DNA from: Pezizomycotina sp. ARF18
Taxonomy: Eukaryota; Ascomycota
Length of the DNA stretch: 64,000 nt
Direction of reading: 5' to 3'
Assembly (NCBI GenBank): GCA_002224055.1
Contig: AZLU01000112.1
Coordinates: 43,394 to 107,393, forward strand
Below, piece by piece: positions 47,128 to 59,639 of the stretch. The first letter of the stretch is position 1, and each line of letters begins with the position of its first letter. A model generated the notes under the pieces. The model was not told the origin of the DNA. It searched no databases and worked only from the letters and a program-made list of their open reading frames with translations. The position numbers and the translations under genes are program-made.

Positions 47128-48518
47128 TGAGGTGGGGAAACGGTTTGCTGGTGCTTTCTGTGAGACTGAGGTTTGCTGTACGATAGATAGTAAAAGGGAT
47201 TCAGGGTCGACAATCCTGAGACCTGAAGTTCAAGTGCAGTTGCTATCGAAGTGGATAGAGGTAAAGTACTTGAGTAGGTAGTGTTTGTCTTTTTGCAGTT
47301 CCTGGTTGTTTGAATATGTGAAGAGAGTGGAGAGATTCTTTCTACACTGGTAAGGAATTTTAAGATCAAAAAATTGCTTAAATCCTCAAGTGGAAGTATC
47401 TGAGTTTTTTTTTTTTTTTTTTTTTTTTTGGCTTGATCAATTGAAGTCGTAGTAGTACTTGTTTGCCTTGAACGAAATTTCACTACTTACTCACTTAATA
47501 ATTTAGCTTCCTTCGCGATGTTTTCTAAGCATGGTATTACAAGTATATATTCTTAAATATAAACTTGTCGCTTCGCCAGTCTTGGTTAACTACATGTCTA
47601 TATGCCTCTGAAAGCATTTCGTAAGGAGATACATATAGTGTTTTGGCCCATAGCGGCCTTGGATCACTGCCATGAGTTCTTCTCAGAGACTATTGTTTAT
47701 AAACCGAATCTATCCAATTTGTAGAGGAGGTTACGATCGAATATCCTCCAGATTTAGTGCTGTGTAAACTGGAGGTTACATTAACAGCCAGCTAGCCATT
47801 TCGTAACAGGGTCAAAGATCCCTTGACATTTTATTAGAACATCCGCAGAATAACATGCTGCATAGGCGTTTGTGTGGTGCGACTACTCCTCGAGGAGGTA
47901 GAACTCATCTAGTAAACGTTTTTAGCTGATATAAATTCTAACTTATTCGATTTTACCCTAGCTATCATTAGAGAGATAAACGGTCCATATAAGGAGGGCG
48001 AATTTACACAATGAAAAGAATGGAAGTAGTGAAAAACAAACGCAAACATTGATACATTCAACATCGCTCCTTTCCTTGTATAGTAGTAATGACACTCTCA
48101 AGTCTTTCAAAAACCCTATATTTGTTCCTTAAAGCACCCGTCTCGTTACACCAGACCGAAAAATGTAATAATCAATTAAAGAGCAGGAAAGACAAAGGGA
48201 AGACAAGTAAAAGAACCGCGAAAAAAATGTCTAATCAACAAAAAGGTGTATATCATGCATGCTACTGTACTAGTATAGTGGCTTTTATTTTTGATGGTTT
48301 TTCCCTTTTCTGAATTTTTTTTGTCTCTTTAATTTCTCTATAATGTTCCCATATATATTTATATAAGTTTGTATCAAAAGGCCTTATACTTCTTCCTTTC
48401 GGTTTATCCTAATCCAGAGGTAATATGCAGTGAACAACAGTAACAGTATTATTATTATTGTTGTTGAGTGTGGAACAGATGAAGAAACCTGACCAGCAAT
48501 CCAAATAAGCTGCTAAAT
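47128..48518. other. spacer between the GWG-repeat gene and the insulin-degrading enzyme gene
   Basis: About 1.4 kb. It includes a T25 tract at 47405-47429. No coding region recognised. It contains the presumed promoter of the GWG-repeat gene. Confidence 0.55.
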
Positions 48519-51500
48519 TTAGCGCGTACTCGAACCGGAACCTGAGGAGGCGGTGGGCATCTCAATAGCCCGCTTTTTCAAAAGCTTCGCCTCAGACTCT
48601 TCCATCTCGCTAAGATCCCGCCGGCTTCGGACCACGGCTCAAGGTCATGGAAGACTTCCAACCGCTAACGTCATCGATGTAGATGCGAGATTTATCGTCC
48701 CTAGCAGTCGTAGAATCTCCTCCATAGCCTTGAGTTGCGGGAGCAGCTGGTCCATAGCTACCTTGCCTTGGTCGACAACGTCCTTGATGCATCGTCTTAA
48801 CACCCTTCTCTTTGAGATAATTGCTAACTTCCTTCGTCAAAGCATCCGTAGAACGGATATCCACGGATCCAAAGCGCTTCTGGACCTCTTCAATGGTGGG
48901 AGGCGGCGAAACCGCTGTGCGAAGAACTGCAAAATGGCTTGGTAGATTTGGTCATCCGCCGAGGTCGCCGGCTCGGAGCTCTTCTTGGCCACTGACTTTG
49001 AGATGCACGGAGAGCTTTGCCGCCGCGGAGACTTGGGAGAAATGTACGTTTCGTAGAACTCCTTCATATCAGTCTGGTGAGGCTCTTGATATTCTCTACG
49101 TCATGGTCAATTTGCAGGAAATCATACTGCTCGCTGCCACATGCCACCACAGCCTACTTGACTCCTGGTTAAGGTTCTTTAAGCTTTCTAAGAGTTTGGT
49201 GAGGACGCTCTGCTTGTGCTTCTCGAAGGCCTCTTCCGTCATTCCCAGTCAAGGGACAGGAATGCCTCGATTCGCTTCTCAAGGTATTCGCAAGAACGTT
49301 CTGACTGAATGAGGACCCTGTAGCCCATGGTGGTAGACTGCATCAATGTTCCAGTGAAAACGACGTAGCCTAGTTGTTCCTTCGTGCGTAACTGATCGAA
49401 AGCGCGCCTGTGATAAAGTAGAGATTTATGGTAAGGAACGGGATTCCAAGAGCAGCGAATCTACGATAGAACGGATCGAAACAAAGTACTCACTCATGTG
49501 TAATCTGGCTCCAAAGCAGAAGTCGTGCCTTATTTCCCTGTTCTCGTTACTCCCCAGGTGAAGCATATACTCGATTGCATTGTTCACGTTCTTCGTATCC
49601 TTGAGGTCCCTCTCGTATGTGTAGTTAAATCCTTCGGGCAGCAGGACACAGCGACGTAGGAACCACTCAGACCTGGTAGCGTGACAGGCTTCAGAATAGT
49701 TTGAATCTGGTGAAGCAAATTCAAAGAATCCTAGAATGAGAAAAGACTTAGTTCGTGCTCAGTTTCTGGAGCGGATATATCGATACAAAACATACCTCTT
49801 TGTAGAGATTTCCATGAACTAGTCCTTCGATCTCAAACTTCCTAATCCTGTTCCACAATCTCGAACCTCCTCGACACCAGACAATTTTCTAGCTCGGCAA
49901 GAACCTCGTCATTAAGCCATTTCTTTTCGCCAGCAGCCACCTCATGAACTCCGGACCATGAGGTACGGAGTACCGAGCTCCCAATTTTTGTAAGCTCGCA
50001 CGAGCTTCTCCTTTAGAACATCCCACCGTCCTCTTTAACCTCTAGCTCCCTCATGGCCTGCAGAACCTTAACAAGTAGAACGGACATCTTGTCATTGTAT
50101 CCTCCAATCTCGAGATCGAAGCCAAGCATATTCGGCGCAAGATGGTAATAAAGACCGGCTATTTCGGCATCATAGGAGTATTCGTGTAGTGCATCTTTTA
50201 CAAGTTCGCAAAACATGCGCGAAATGGCGTAGTCGCGAGGAGTCGCGTATACTCTTGGAGTTCGCAGCGTGAAATAGACATTCGCTTTTGGAGCCCAGAA
50301 CGTGTCATCCTTCTTGAACCAAAGCCGGACATCTGGGCTATTCCTCAGGAGAGCCGGAACCTTCTGCTTAACGGGCACCTCCTTCCGGACAACTTCAAAG
50401 TTTGTGGGATGAACGGATTGGGATGTGGCAGGAAAAGTCCTTCAGGCCCGTCGATTTTGATATCGAAGTTCGGGATCGGCTTGCCCTCGAAAGCGGCCTT
50501 GAGCATCTTTATGTCCTCTTCTGGGATGTCCTCGATGGTATATTCAGTCCCGTACCAGCGCTCCTTGTGTGTCCACTCACGGCCCTCCGGTAGTTCGGGG
50601 GTGGTAATTGCCAGGCGGAATTTTTCCGGGTGGAAATATTGCAACGCCTCTTGAATGATCGCTGCGTCGAACTTGCGGATTTTATTATCTGACAAGAGGA
50701 ACTCTCTTGGGAGTTCTTGCTGCATAGTGTTTGCCATGCCACTTGCGAAGCTGCCCGCGTTGGTGCTCTTCTGCTTGTACTTGAACTCAACCTCGGTCAT
50801 AGCCATTAACTCTTTGACAACCCATTCCTGGGGTGGTGTGTTTCGCAAAATATGGATGTACCTAAAGAGTAGAGCAGTGACTTGTGGAATCTTCTTGATC
50901 CCTTGCGTGGTAAGGCGAATTGAGACCTGGAAAACACCGCATCCACCACATATACGCATCTGTCCAGCGGAAAGCGACGTGGCAAGCCCTGCAGATCGAA
51001 GAACAGATAGGATTGAGCCAGGGCCTTCATGGCCAATGAGGTGCCCGATATATCGAGACGGTTGTGTGTCATAGAGCGGGTCTTCATCCATGAAGGGAAT
51101 GTATACGTAAGGGAACGGGTTTCCATGACTGGTTTTGAGTAGTATTGTTTCTGCAGCGAAGTTAGATTATATTGCACCTTCCAGCACTGGCTAAATGTAA
51201 AAATAGGCCTAGGGAACTTATTTACCATCAATTCATTACTCGTCAGCGGGTGACCTTCGAAAGCAGGAACAGGCAAGTCTTTGTTCTTGATATCAGAGAA
51301 TAGTTCTACAACCCATTTCTCCAGTTCGTCCAGTGATTCTATAGATATGATGACAATAAGAGTTAGCTTTGCTCTTCCAAAAGATCGTATTATTTTTCTT
51401 CCTAGATTGATCTTGCAAAATTTCAAGCCGAGGGTACACATATCGGATATAGAGAAAATACATACCTCGACCCAACACAACTAATTTCATTAAATTTCCA

Positions 51501-52360
51501 GAGTAAAATCGTTCGTGAAATTTCACAAATCTTTCCCTTACATCGACGCCTTGGCTTTTAGGCGAGTCCCTGAGGTCTCAAGGTTTCCAGTGCTGAATTT
51601 GCTCCATGGATGCTTCGGGTTACTGAGAGCTTTGCTTAGCTGATAATTCCGGTAAACATCTTGCTGGATGTTCTTCTTGTGCTCAGAATCGACAGCGTTC
51701 AGCTCCCTGTCAAGCCGTTGGGGTCGAACAGAGGTGCAATGAAAAATTGAGAAAAGCGGTCCAGAGCGCCGTACAAGTTTTGGTGACCGATTTCGAAATA
51801 ATAATTTGTAGATAGGGATGATGTATAGGCGTTTGATGAACCGGAGTGATGGGCAAGGTACGCCATATAATCATTCTCACCAGGATACTGTTTAACGTAA
51901 GGGAAGATAGAGAATTATTTCATGTATTAGCATATCTAGTTAACTTTCTGACAATTTTAATGTTGAACGGAAAGGAGAGAACACGTCGTCATCGTCTCCA
52001 CGAAATTCCACAATCGTGATAAGTCTTTCATAACGGCTATGATCTGCCCAAAAAAAAAAAAGGGGGGGGGGGGGAAAGGTGGGGGGAATATATTATACCT
52101 TCTCTGTCCCTAAGAACAAAACATGCTCAACGGCATGAGCCTGGCCAGGTAATTCTACATCATCACACATGCTGCCAACCTTACGTCCAACGCCGCTGAA
52201 GATTTGTCGGTTTGAGCATCATGAACTATTAGCACTTCAACCTTATTGGGCAGACGGATGACACGGTATTGTCTGTCATCGAGCAAGGGCTTTTCGAGAT
52301 CTTCCGTAACAACGACAACATTCCCTTCCCGCGGCGGGGAAGCTTTTTCACCGGAGCCAT
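48519..52360 (-). CDS. insulin-degrading enzyme, M16 metallopeptidase
   Basis: Zinc peptidase of the insulysin/Ste23 group, cleaving small peptides inside a closed chamber. Tentative start MAPVKK at 52360, one base out of frame with [20 protein letters not shown]. The inverted zinc motif is intact: [16 protein letters not shown] (His-x2-Glu-His), followed after an intron by [20 protein letters not shown]. The second zinc-ligand helix is [20 protein letters not shown]. The rest follows family order: [89 protein letters not shown] and, near the end, [13 protein letters not shown]. The tail ends [13 protein letters not shown] at 48519. About 1030 residues, full length. An A11-G13 tract lies in one intron. 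Frame changes occur throughout. The human enzyme degrades insulin, but fungal substrates are pheromone precursors or other peptides. Confidence 0.9.
52051..52090. repeat. A11-G13 tract in an intron
   Basis: Eleven A then thirteen G on the plus strand, followed by AAAGGTGGGGGG. It lies between two exons of the insulin-degrading enzyme gene, so in the transcript it is a C-rich then T-rich stretch. Confidence 0.8.
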
Positions 52361-52517
52361 TTTGGAGCTTGAGATAGAGCCAACCGATGCGACGGTAGAA
52401 AAGGGCTTCCAGTATTTGAATGGCGATGAGCACACGGGAGCTCGAAGGGAACCTGGATTCAAGCAAAAAGGGTACTGTTGGCTGAGCGCGTTGCAGACTC
52501 CAGGAACTGGACTAAGG

Positions 52518-53102
52518 TTATGGCGGTAAGAGATTTTGTTTCTGTTTGAAAACAGAGAGCCTCCGCCGTCGATGCCTGTCCTTTGTAATTTCTTTCGCTA
52601 CCGATACCGTCTTCCCGGACAGCGAACTGCTTCTCGAAGGTGTAGCCGCCGCTGCTTTGCCAATTATTCTCGTTTTGATGGAATTATCAAGCTTCTGATT
52701 GGGGATGTTTCCGCTTTCCCGTTCCTCAAGCGAAGGGTAGTGATGAACTCTATCGTTTTCCGAATCCGTGAATGTGATAGCGAGTGGGAAGCGAAGGTCC
52801 GGGTTGCCGAGGCCGTAGTGCAGATGAGCAAGGGCGGAGGTATGGGAGGAAAGAGAAGGAGACGAGGACGGGGATGCTATGAAAGAAGCAGCTACTGTCC
52901 TGGGGCTGCCAAGGAAACAGCGACTGCCGCCGAGGTGGAAAACGGCTTTTGCCAATTTGGAAATCAGACCTCGTGTCAGGAAATCCTTGAGCCGTCGTCG
53001 TCGTTTCTCAGGCAGAGAATCGCGGTTCTCTTGTTGGCGATGGATGGCGTTGACGTTGTTGTTGCTGGAATGATTCTTATTACTACTATAGCTCCAGGCT
53101 GA
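52518..53102. other. GC-rich segment open on both strands upstream of the M16 gene
   Basis: The minus strand is open for 145 codons (MAKAVFHLGGSRCFLGSPRT, with a Ser-rich middle) and the plus strand for 188 codons. The minus-strand N terminus looks like a mitochondrial presequence, and it lies on the same strand just before the insulin-degrading enzyme, so it could be a 5' exon of that gene or an unrelated gene. I recognise neither translation. Confidence 0.3.
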
Positions 53103-53140
53103 AAAAATTCGTTGAGGTAATGCTAGTTAGTAGTGGGAAT

Positions 53141-53141
53141 A

Positions 53142-53178
<37 letters not shown>
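53141..53178. repeat. AAT microsatellite
   Basis: About twelve AAT units in intergenic sequence. Confidence 0.9.
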
Positions 53179-53344
53179 GCGTTGTCTTTTATTAAGGTGG
53201 GTCGTCGGACTAGACCTTTTTTCTGGGAGAAGTGACGGTGATTCCTTCCCGAGCTGATAAAAAAGTTTAAAAGCACGACAATTAGGAAAGAAGAAGAATA
53301 ATAATCAATAATAAAGAGAAAAAGGAAGACAAAGAATTCAAACC

Positions 53345-53371
53345 ACAACAACAACAACAACAACAACAACA
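53345..53371. repeat. ACA microsatellite
   Basis: About nine ACA units, 170 bases from the AAT repeat. Confidence 0.9.
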
Positions 53372-53630
53372 ATAATTATAGACCGAAGAAGAAGAAGAAT
53401 ACGATGGTGACGAGGATGAAGAGAATAGTAGTAACAACTATTACAAAGATACTAACAATTACAGCAACTGCAGCGATGTACCCTGTCTCGCGTTCCTTCG
53501 AGCTTTACAAGGGCTTTCGGGAATGGAAATAACGACAGCAACAGCACCGGCAACGAAGGGTGGAACGGGTTGGTCGGTGGCAGGTTCTTTCTGACGACGG
53601 AAGGGATTCGACGGAATAGGTGTCGTGTAC

Positions 53631-53631
<1 letters not shown>

Positions 53632-53676
<45 letters not shown>
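53632..53676. repeat. ATT microsatellite
   Basis: About fifteen ATT units. It is the reverse complement of the AAT repeat 450 bases away, so the two form a distant inverted pair. Confidence 0.9.
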
Positions 53677-53678
<2 letters not shown>

Positions 53679-56600
53679 ATGTTCTCGCTGTTATTTGCTT
53701 CTTATTTCTTTTCTTCCACTAACGAAGCCAGCCTGACAGAATGTCTTTTTCTTGTTCTAGTGACGAAGTGAATAATATCGAAGAATTCAAGCCGCAAGGA
53801 GCAACCAAGAAGTAGCGGGGAACAAAAGCGAATTGGCAACAAGAACAAAACAGCAAGGAAGTTAGAAGAGTACTTGGAAGAAATGTCTTAGAAACCAATA
53901 CCCCGTGAGTAAACCTGTCTGTCGTCCTTGTTTTTTTTTTTTTTTTTTTTTTTTTTCTTTAGGCTGACAGGCCTGTTTTTGAAGTGGGTTTGATGAGAAA
54001 GTTCTCCCCGGCTTGCTTTTGCAGTAGCTGCTAGCTAGCTAGCGCTTTCCGCGAGATAAATGTTTATTATTGCTTTACTCTTCTAATTAAGCTCGAGTTA
54101 GCGACACTAGGTTACTATCGGATGATCATACGATCGTGAGCGAGGAATTACCAAATTTCCTTAGCGTTGCGGTGGGGAAGCAGAGAGACAAAAATGTAAG
54201 AATGGGAAAAAAAAAAAAAAAAAAAAAAAAAGGGAATAGCAGTATGGGAGAAAAGAGCCTCGGAAAGGGCTAAGACCTTCAGATCAACGATCTACTAGAC
54301 GGTTCTCCGCTTATGCAACGCCTCTTATTATCCAGCATTGACCACCTCTGCGAGCTGCGTCTGGATGGGAGGAATTATGGGACGACAGCTGCCATTAAAT
54401 ACTAATTACATCTTTAAAGAAAAGTTGGGCTTGAAAGGAAAAAGTAGTATCGTCCTAAAAAAATCCTCGTGTTCAGTAGTTCTTTTTCTTTCTTTTCTTT
54501 TCTTTTTTTCTCTTTCACTCTACTCTTCTCTTCGTGAGTCGAGCGCAGCTTTTTTTTGGAAAGTGAGAGAAAGAAAAATCGACAATGATGAAAGCAAAGC
54601 GCAGTTGGTTACTAAAAAAGATAGCTGCTACATGCTTCATTTCTGCATCAAAGGCGCAGGCTGCAGTTGAACCAAACCACTTCCACCTACAGTTCCAAGT
54701 AAATTTAAGCACAAAGAAGGCAGTGGTGCGGGGTTCCAGTCCATTGGGCGCTAACGTGACAATTGGAGTCTTTTTTTTTTTTTTTTTTCGGAATATTACA
54801 GGTTTCCCAGAATTCCGACCAACCAAAGAAAATCAAGAAAAGAAAGCACAGGCCATGTTTTCATCTGCATTAGGAGACCTGGAAATGGTTTTTCCCACCT
54901 CCCCACTTTGCAGGTTCGCTTCGACAGCCTCAAATATGATCATATCGGAGGCGGCGTGTCGCGTGTGCGTGGAAGCAACGACTCGTCTTCCAAGACGTCT
55001 CAAATATGAAGTTTTATTTGAGCCAGCCCATCTTAAAGCAGCCATCATCTCTGCAACAGCGTTGCACGCAGCATGCTCTTAGGCAAGGGGCTCAAAACTT
55101 GGTTACTGCTATTCAGTGCAGTTTCCTTCTGCTATAGACCACAAGCGTAAAAGAGAGATGGAGGAAATAAAGGTGCTGCATTTGTGTAATGTCCGGTGCG
55201 TCTCGTTACGATTATCGCAAATGGAGCCGAGCTTATCTACCGGCGAGAAGAAGCTCACCCCGCCTACTACATGCAAGGCGAGGATTCGCTTTGGAATACA
55301 TCCCGAAGCCGTGGATTAAAAATTAATTCTTTTTCCTTTTTCCCTTCTCTTTCTTTTTTCCTTTTTTTCGTCTTAAAAAAATATTACTGGTCACTGGGTC
55401 TACGTTCTGGAATAACCACCATCGATTCGCTCGGTTTTCTTCCTTTCCTTTTTGAGGACAACGATGAGGCCGAGATAGGACGCGAATAACCCGTGCTAAT
55501 TTATCCCTCGTACTCCGTACTTGGAGTCTGATTGAGAGAGCATCGAAACTGAGCACAGAATAACTTGATTTCCAACCTACAAATATGCTTTTCAAACCAA
55601 CATTGGCTAGCTGAAAAGAAATGCTTCCTTGAGGTATTTAGAGTACACTCCCTGTAGATTGTACTGCTTTCCGACCTTCCGCGGGTTTTTTAATTTGATC
55701 ACTACAGGACAGAATCCTAGCCAGTGCATTTGCGTTTTGGCTCTGGCATCCGAAGCAATCAAAGGTCTATCATGACAGACAACCGCGCCGAAGCAGAAAT
55801 AACCCTAGAAATTTAACCCCCACACCGAGCGTCTCTTGAAATCGTTGCTCCAACTTTGTTTCGCAGCGACAGCCTCGGTGTTTACCAAAGGCTAAGGAGA
55901 AGCACTGGAGATAATATGCCTGCTCCTCGCGGTTATCTGGATTGCTATCAAGTCGACTTTTTTTTTTTTATTAGAAAGTAAATTTCTATGAGGAGGGCCA
56001 CGACATTACAAGCAATGTTTGCAAAAAGCTGGGAAACTCTTACCGACATGAAGCTATGTCTCAGACAAGAAAAATGCCGACGATGTACTTTCAGATTTCT
56101 CCCTCAATCACAGACTCGCGACGTCAATCTACTTTTCAATTTCCACGCGTACTCAAGCAGGCGCAGCCACAGGAATTCGGCGGTGTGCTAGACTTGTTAT
56201 TTTCGCACCACGGCTATACTGTCCATCTTCTAGCTTGCTTTCGCATTTTTTCTTGGACTAGCTGCAGATTTTCGTTCGATCTCGCGTGAGACGGAAAACG
56301 GATAATCCGAGCCTATTCTCTCCACATTTTAAGTAGAAGCACTAATTTTAAATCTCTGCATCTACAAAGTACTCAAGTAGATCCTATCACAAAAAGACCC
56401 TCCCTTTTTTTCTCTTTTGCTAAATCGACATGACTTTCTAGATCTTGTTTCAGCTGTTGGATACCTTTTTTATCTAAAAAACAAACTTTTGCGTCAAAAT
56501 CGATATTCGCATTCCTTTATCATTCGTGAGTAAGTTTAGAAAAAGAGGCGTTGCTAACGATTACATGTGAGTTGACGCCGACGTAAGTACAAAAAGAACA

Positions 56601-57820
56601 AATACCCCCCGCATGACGTTTAGAAAAGAATCTTCAGCCGAAGCATTTTTCGCATTCCTTCAGCTGGGGTTTCAATCCTTCCTGTCAAAGCCCCGGGAAT
56701 TACGTGCTAGATCGGTACGCCGATGGGTGCCTGATCTATGAATCGGTTAATGTTTAAATCTGAGACCGATATCGCTCTGCTTGCTCGTTTCACATGAAAA
56801 AGAATCCTGGAGTTAATGGTCCACTCAGCTCAGAAATATTTACAACACGGGAGGATCGCGGATGAGGATAACTTCCCCCCACAATTCGTATTTCGGTTCA
56901 TGATAGCTTTTACAGCTATTAGCTCCGGAAGTGCTGCAGGGTTAGAAGTTGATTACTAGCTTCTCGATGGCATTCGCGATCGGTTCTTTAGACATAGTTC
57001 ATTTGATTTTTATTTTAATTTTTTATTTTAAAATGTATATCACTCATTCGATATTCACTCGATCTGCGAGTTGACAGAGGTTGTGACACTCCGCTTCGAC
57101 TTCCATCCTGGTAAACGAGAACATAAAGAACGGGGAACTTGCCGTAAAGCATCTATACTTCAACATGAGATGCTATTGTCCCGCTTTAATAATCGCTTTT
57201 GTGGACAAAGTACAAGTCATGCAGTATACTTTAGGTCTATAGAATCAATTGCTATAGGTTACACATCTTGTGCGTCTATCTATGATATAACTTCTACGAG
57301 CGCCTCGATGATAACGATTCGTCGAATCATACAGAAGAATGACATACTTTTCATTTTATTAAAAAATTTCGCCGCGCGAGTGCATATACAATGGCTGCTT
57401 TGAATAGAATACTATCTTTCGTTCAAATTCTTCATCTGCTTAGATTATGCAAAGCCTTGATAGCTACTCCATTCCATGAAGGCTAGACCTTTTTTGAGCA
57501 AATTATACAATCATCTTGACTACTGCTTTCGAAGCTTTGCATTGAAAAATGTAATCTTTTAGAATTACCTATTACTTTTTTTTGATAGAGACTTTTACTC
57601 TCAGTATACCTCTACCGAGCAACCATTTGCATAAGGTAATGAATGAGGAAGAATGCGACAAACTGAAAAAGAACCAGTAATAGAATACAACGACAGAAAG
57701 CGGAAAAACTACTTGTTCACCGGGACAAAAAACCTAGAAACCTTAAGGGACCAGAAACAAAAAAAAAAACAAGGCAAAAAGGCAAAAAACATCAAAGGAC
57801 TTATAGTATTATTTCTTTTT

Positions 57821-59019
57821 CTACCTCTTGAGTCGCTTGCGCCTGGCCTCGTTCTCGTCCTCTTCGCTGTCGCTACCGCTGCCTGACAGTTCAATGTCTA
57901 CACGCTTTATGCCGGAGTTCTTGCTGCCGCCGACGCCACCATCGTCGTCTTCCTCGTCTGCGTTTTCTTCGTCGATGTCGACCTCGAGCATCTCGCTCCC
58001 GGACTCCGAGCCGTCTTCGTCGTCACTAGCGTCCGATTGGCCCTCTTCGTTGAGAGCTTCAACTGTAAAAGCAAAATGAAATTGTTAGGAAATGATACTC
58101 CCTCTTACTAACCTACAGAATCGAAAATACGGAATGCTGTGGAAACTTACTAAAGTACTTAACGGCATTGGGAAGATATCGTCGGCAATAGTGTACGCGA
58201 GCTCATCGCCGTGGCTCATCAGGTCATCGTCTTCCTCCTCCTCCTCATCTTCTTCATCATCGCCGTCGTCTCCGGCGGATCTACCGACGCGGCCCCTCCA
58301 CGCGAACCAAGAGAAGAAGCTCGGCTGCGCGCCTCCGCTCCTGTCCGCCAGCGATGGCTTCTTCTTCTTATCCGCAGCAACAGAAGAAGAACTCGCCTTC
58401 CCTTTCCCTTTATCCTGACCGTTCGCACCTTCACCTTCGCTCTTAAATTTCTCCCACGCGCGGTCCGTCTCGCCGTTCGTCAGATCCTTCCCTGTCTTCC
58501 ACGTAATCTTAACAGGATCCGATACGATCCCGCTCCACTCGTTCTCGACCACCTTCCAACGGAAACTCTTCGTCAACGTTTCCTCGTCGAACCACTCACC
58601 CGCCTTTTCCGAAAAGGTAAACGAGATGTCAAAATCGCGCGGCTCCTTTTCGGATGGGGCGTGTTGACGTCGACGTTCTTGAGGTAGTTTAATAACGCGG
58701 TATCCTGCGGCGCGACGAAGGATTCGAATTCGGGCCGTAGGTGTCCAGGATCGTCGGCCAGAAGGTTGGATCGTGGCGGCGATCTCGTGGCGCTTTTTGT
58801 ACAGCGGTTCTGTGAGCTGGAATTGTTTTTTCACTGTTGTTTTTGTTAGTAAAGATGAGGTTGAAATGAAGGTGATGGGAGGTTTTGGTCGGTTGTGCGC
58901 ATACTCAATTCTACCTCAGCCTTCTCGAATTCGAGCTCGAGATCACCGAGCTTCCCGAGCGCAGCAGCTTGGAGGAAGTCTTCTTCGGATTCGACGAGGT
59001 CGGGAGGAGGAGAGGCCAT
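57821..59019 (-). CDS. SET/Vps75-type nucleosome assembly protein
   Basis: Histone chaperone of the NAP family, nuclear, binding H3-H4. Start ATG 59019: MASPPPDLVESEEDFLQAAA, then LGDLELEFEKAE, the dimerisation helix. An intron with GTAGAA/TTCCAG edges joins it to LTEPLYKKRHEIAATI. The earmuff domain reads FWPTILD-type sequence across a shift, then EPRDFDISFTFSEKAGEWFD, EETLTKSFRWKVVENEWSGI and SDPVKITWKTGKDLTNGETD. A Lys-rich linker (GQDKGKGKASSSS) precedes FSWFAWRG, then a strongly acidic region (DDGDDEEDEEEEEDDD) and a last exon with FNAVKYFS and acidic residues, ending EARRKRLKR. About 350 residues. The domain order and the acidic C terminus fit SET/TAF-I better than Nap1. One-base shifts lie between 58600 and 58780. 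Confidence 0.82.
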
Positions 59020-59639
59020 CGTGAACTACGTTAATCGAAAAGGTGATACTGCTAGTCCTTTGATAGAAAAAGGCAAAGGAGATGTAAGAGCAACTGGCGA
59101 TAGGATTTGGCTTAGTAGTAGAGAGGAAAAAGGTTGTTGGTGAGAGAGGGAAAGGAGAATTTTTTCTTCGGATAAAAAGCTTTTACAGAGTTTGTCTTAT
59201 AGTTTCGAGCCTGTCCGATGGGGAAATTTTTCTGAGCAGCCTTGTCCTTTTCCTTTTCCTGGCGGCTTAAAAAAATTGTCGCGCGAACGCAAGAATTACG
59301 GCAATAATAATAATAAAAAAAAAAAAAAAAAGGGCACGCCAATGTCAATTAATGAAGCCAGTCCGATTTGCAATTATTGGATAAGTGGACCTCCACGGAT
59401 CTTGTAGCATCTTGTCACGGATAAATTGCTCCTCAATTGATCGACTGAGATTATTTCCCTTCTTTTTTTAAAGGTATAAAGGTATACTAGTATATTCTTG
59501 TTTTATAGATTATTCACAATAATGATATTTACGTGGTAATAAGGATTTCCTAGCTCCGAAGGAAAAGAGATAAATGCTGCTGTAAGGACAAAAAAAAAAC
59601 GGAACGAAACGAAAGGGAACACAAATATATACTGAAGCT

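Larger units (their letters stand above)
53103..57820. other. gene-poor region with microsatellites
   Basis: About 4.7 kb. The first 600 bases hold three trinucleotide microsatellites. T26 at about 53931-53956 and an A tract at about 54208-54231 follow. ORFs of 67-165 codons have no recognisable motif. No gene is supported. Confidence 0.6.

Noticed and set aside
45886-47281. Long Leu/Pro/Ser-rich plus-strand ORFs of 158-292 codons
   Set aside because: Reverse complement of the Asn/Gly/Trp repeat; the minus-strand translation has the conserved N- and C-terminal blocks and splice sites.
54725-54760. GGTTCCAGTCC resembles a tRNA T arm
   Set aside because: The stem pairs fail after two positions and no D arm or acceptor stem is found on either strand.
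54585-55082. 165-codon plus-strand ORF
   Set aside because: It reads through a T tract (poly-Phe) and shows no recognisable motif or splice context.
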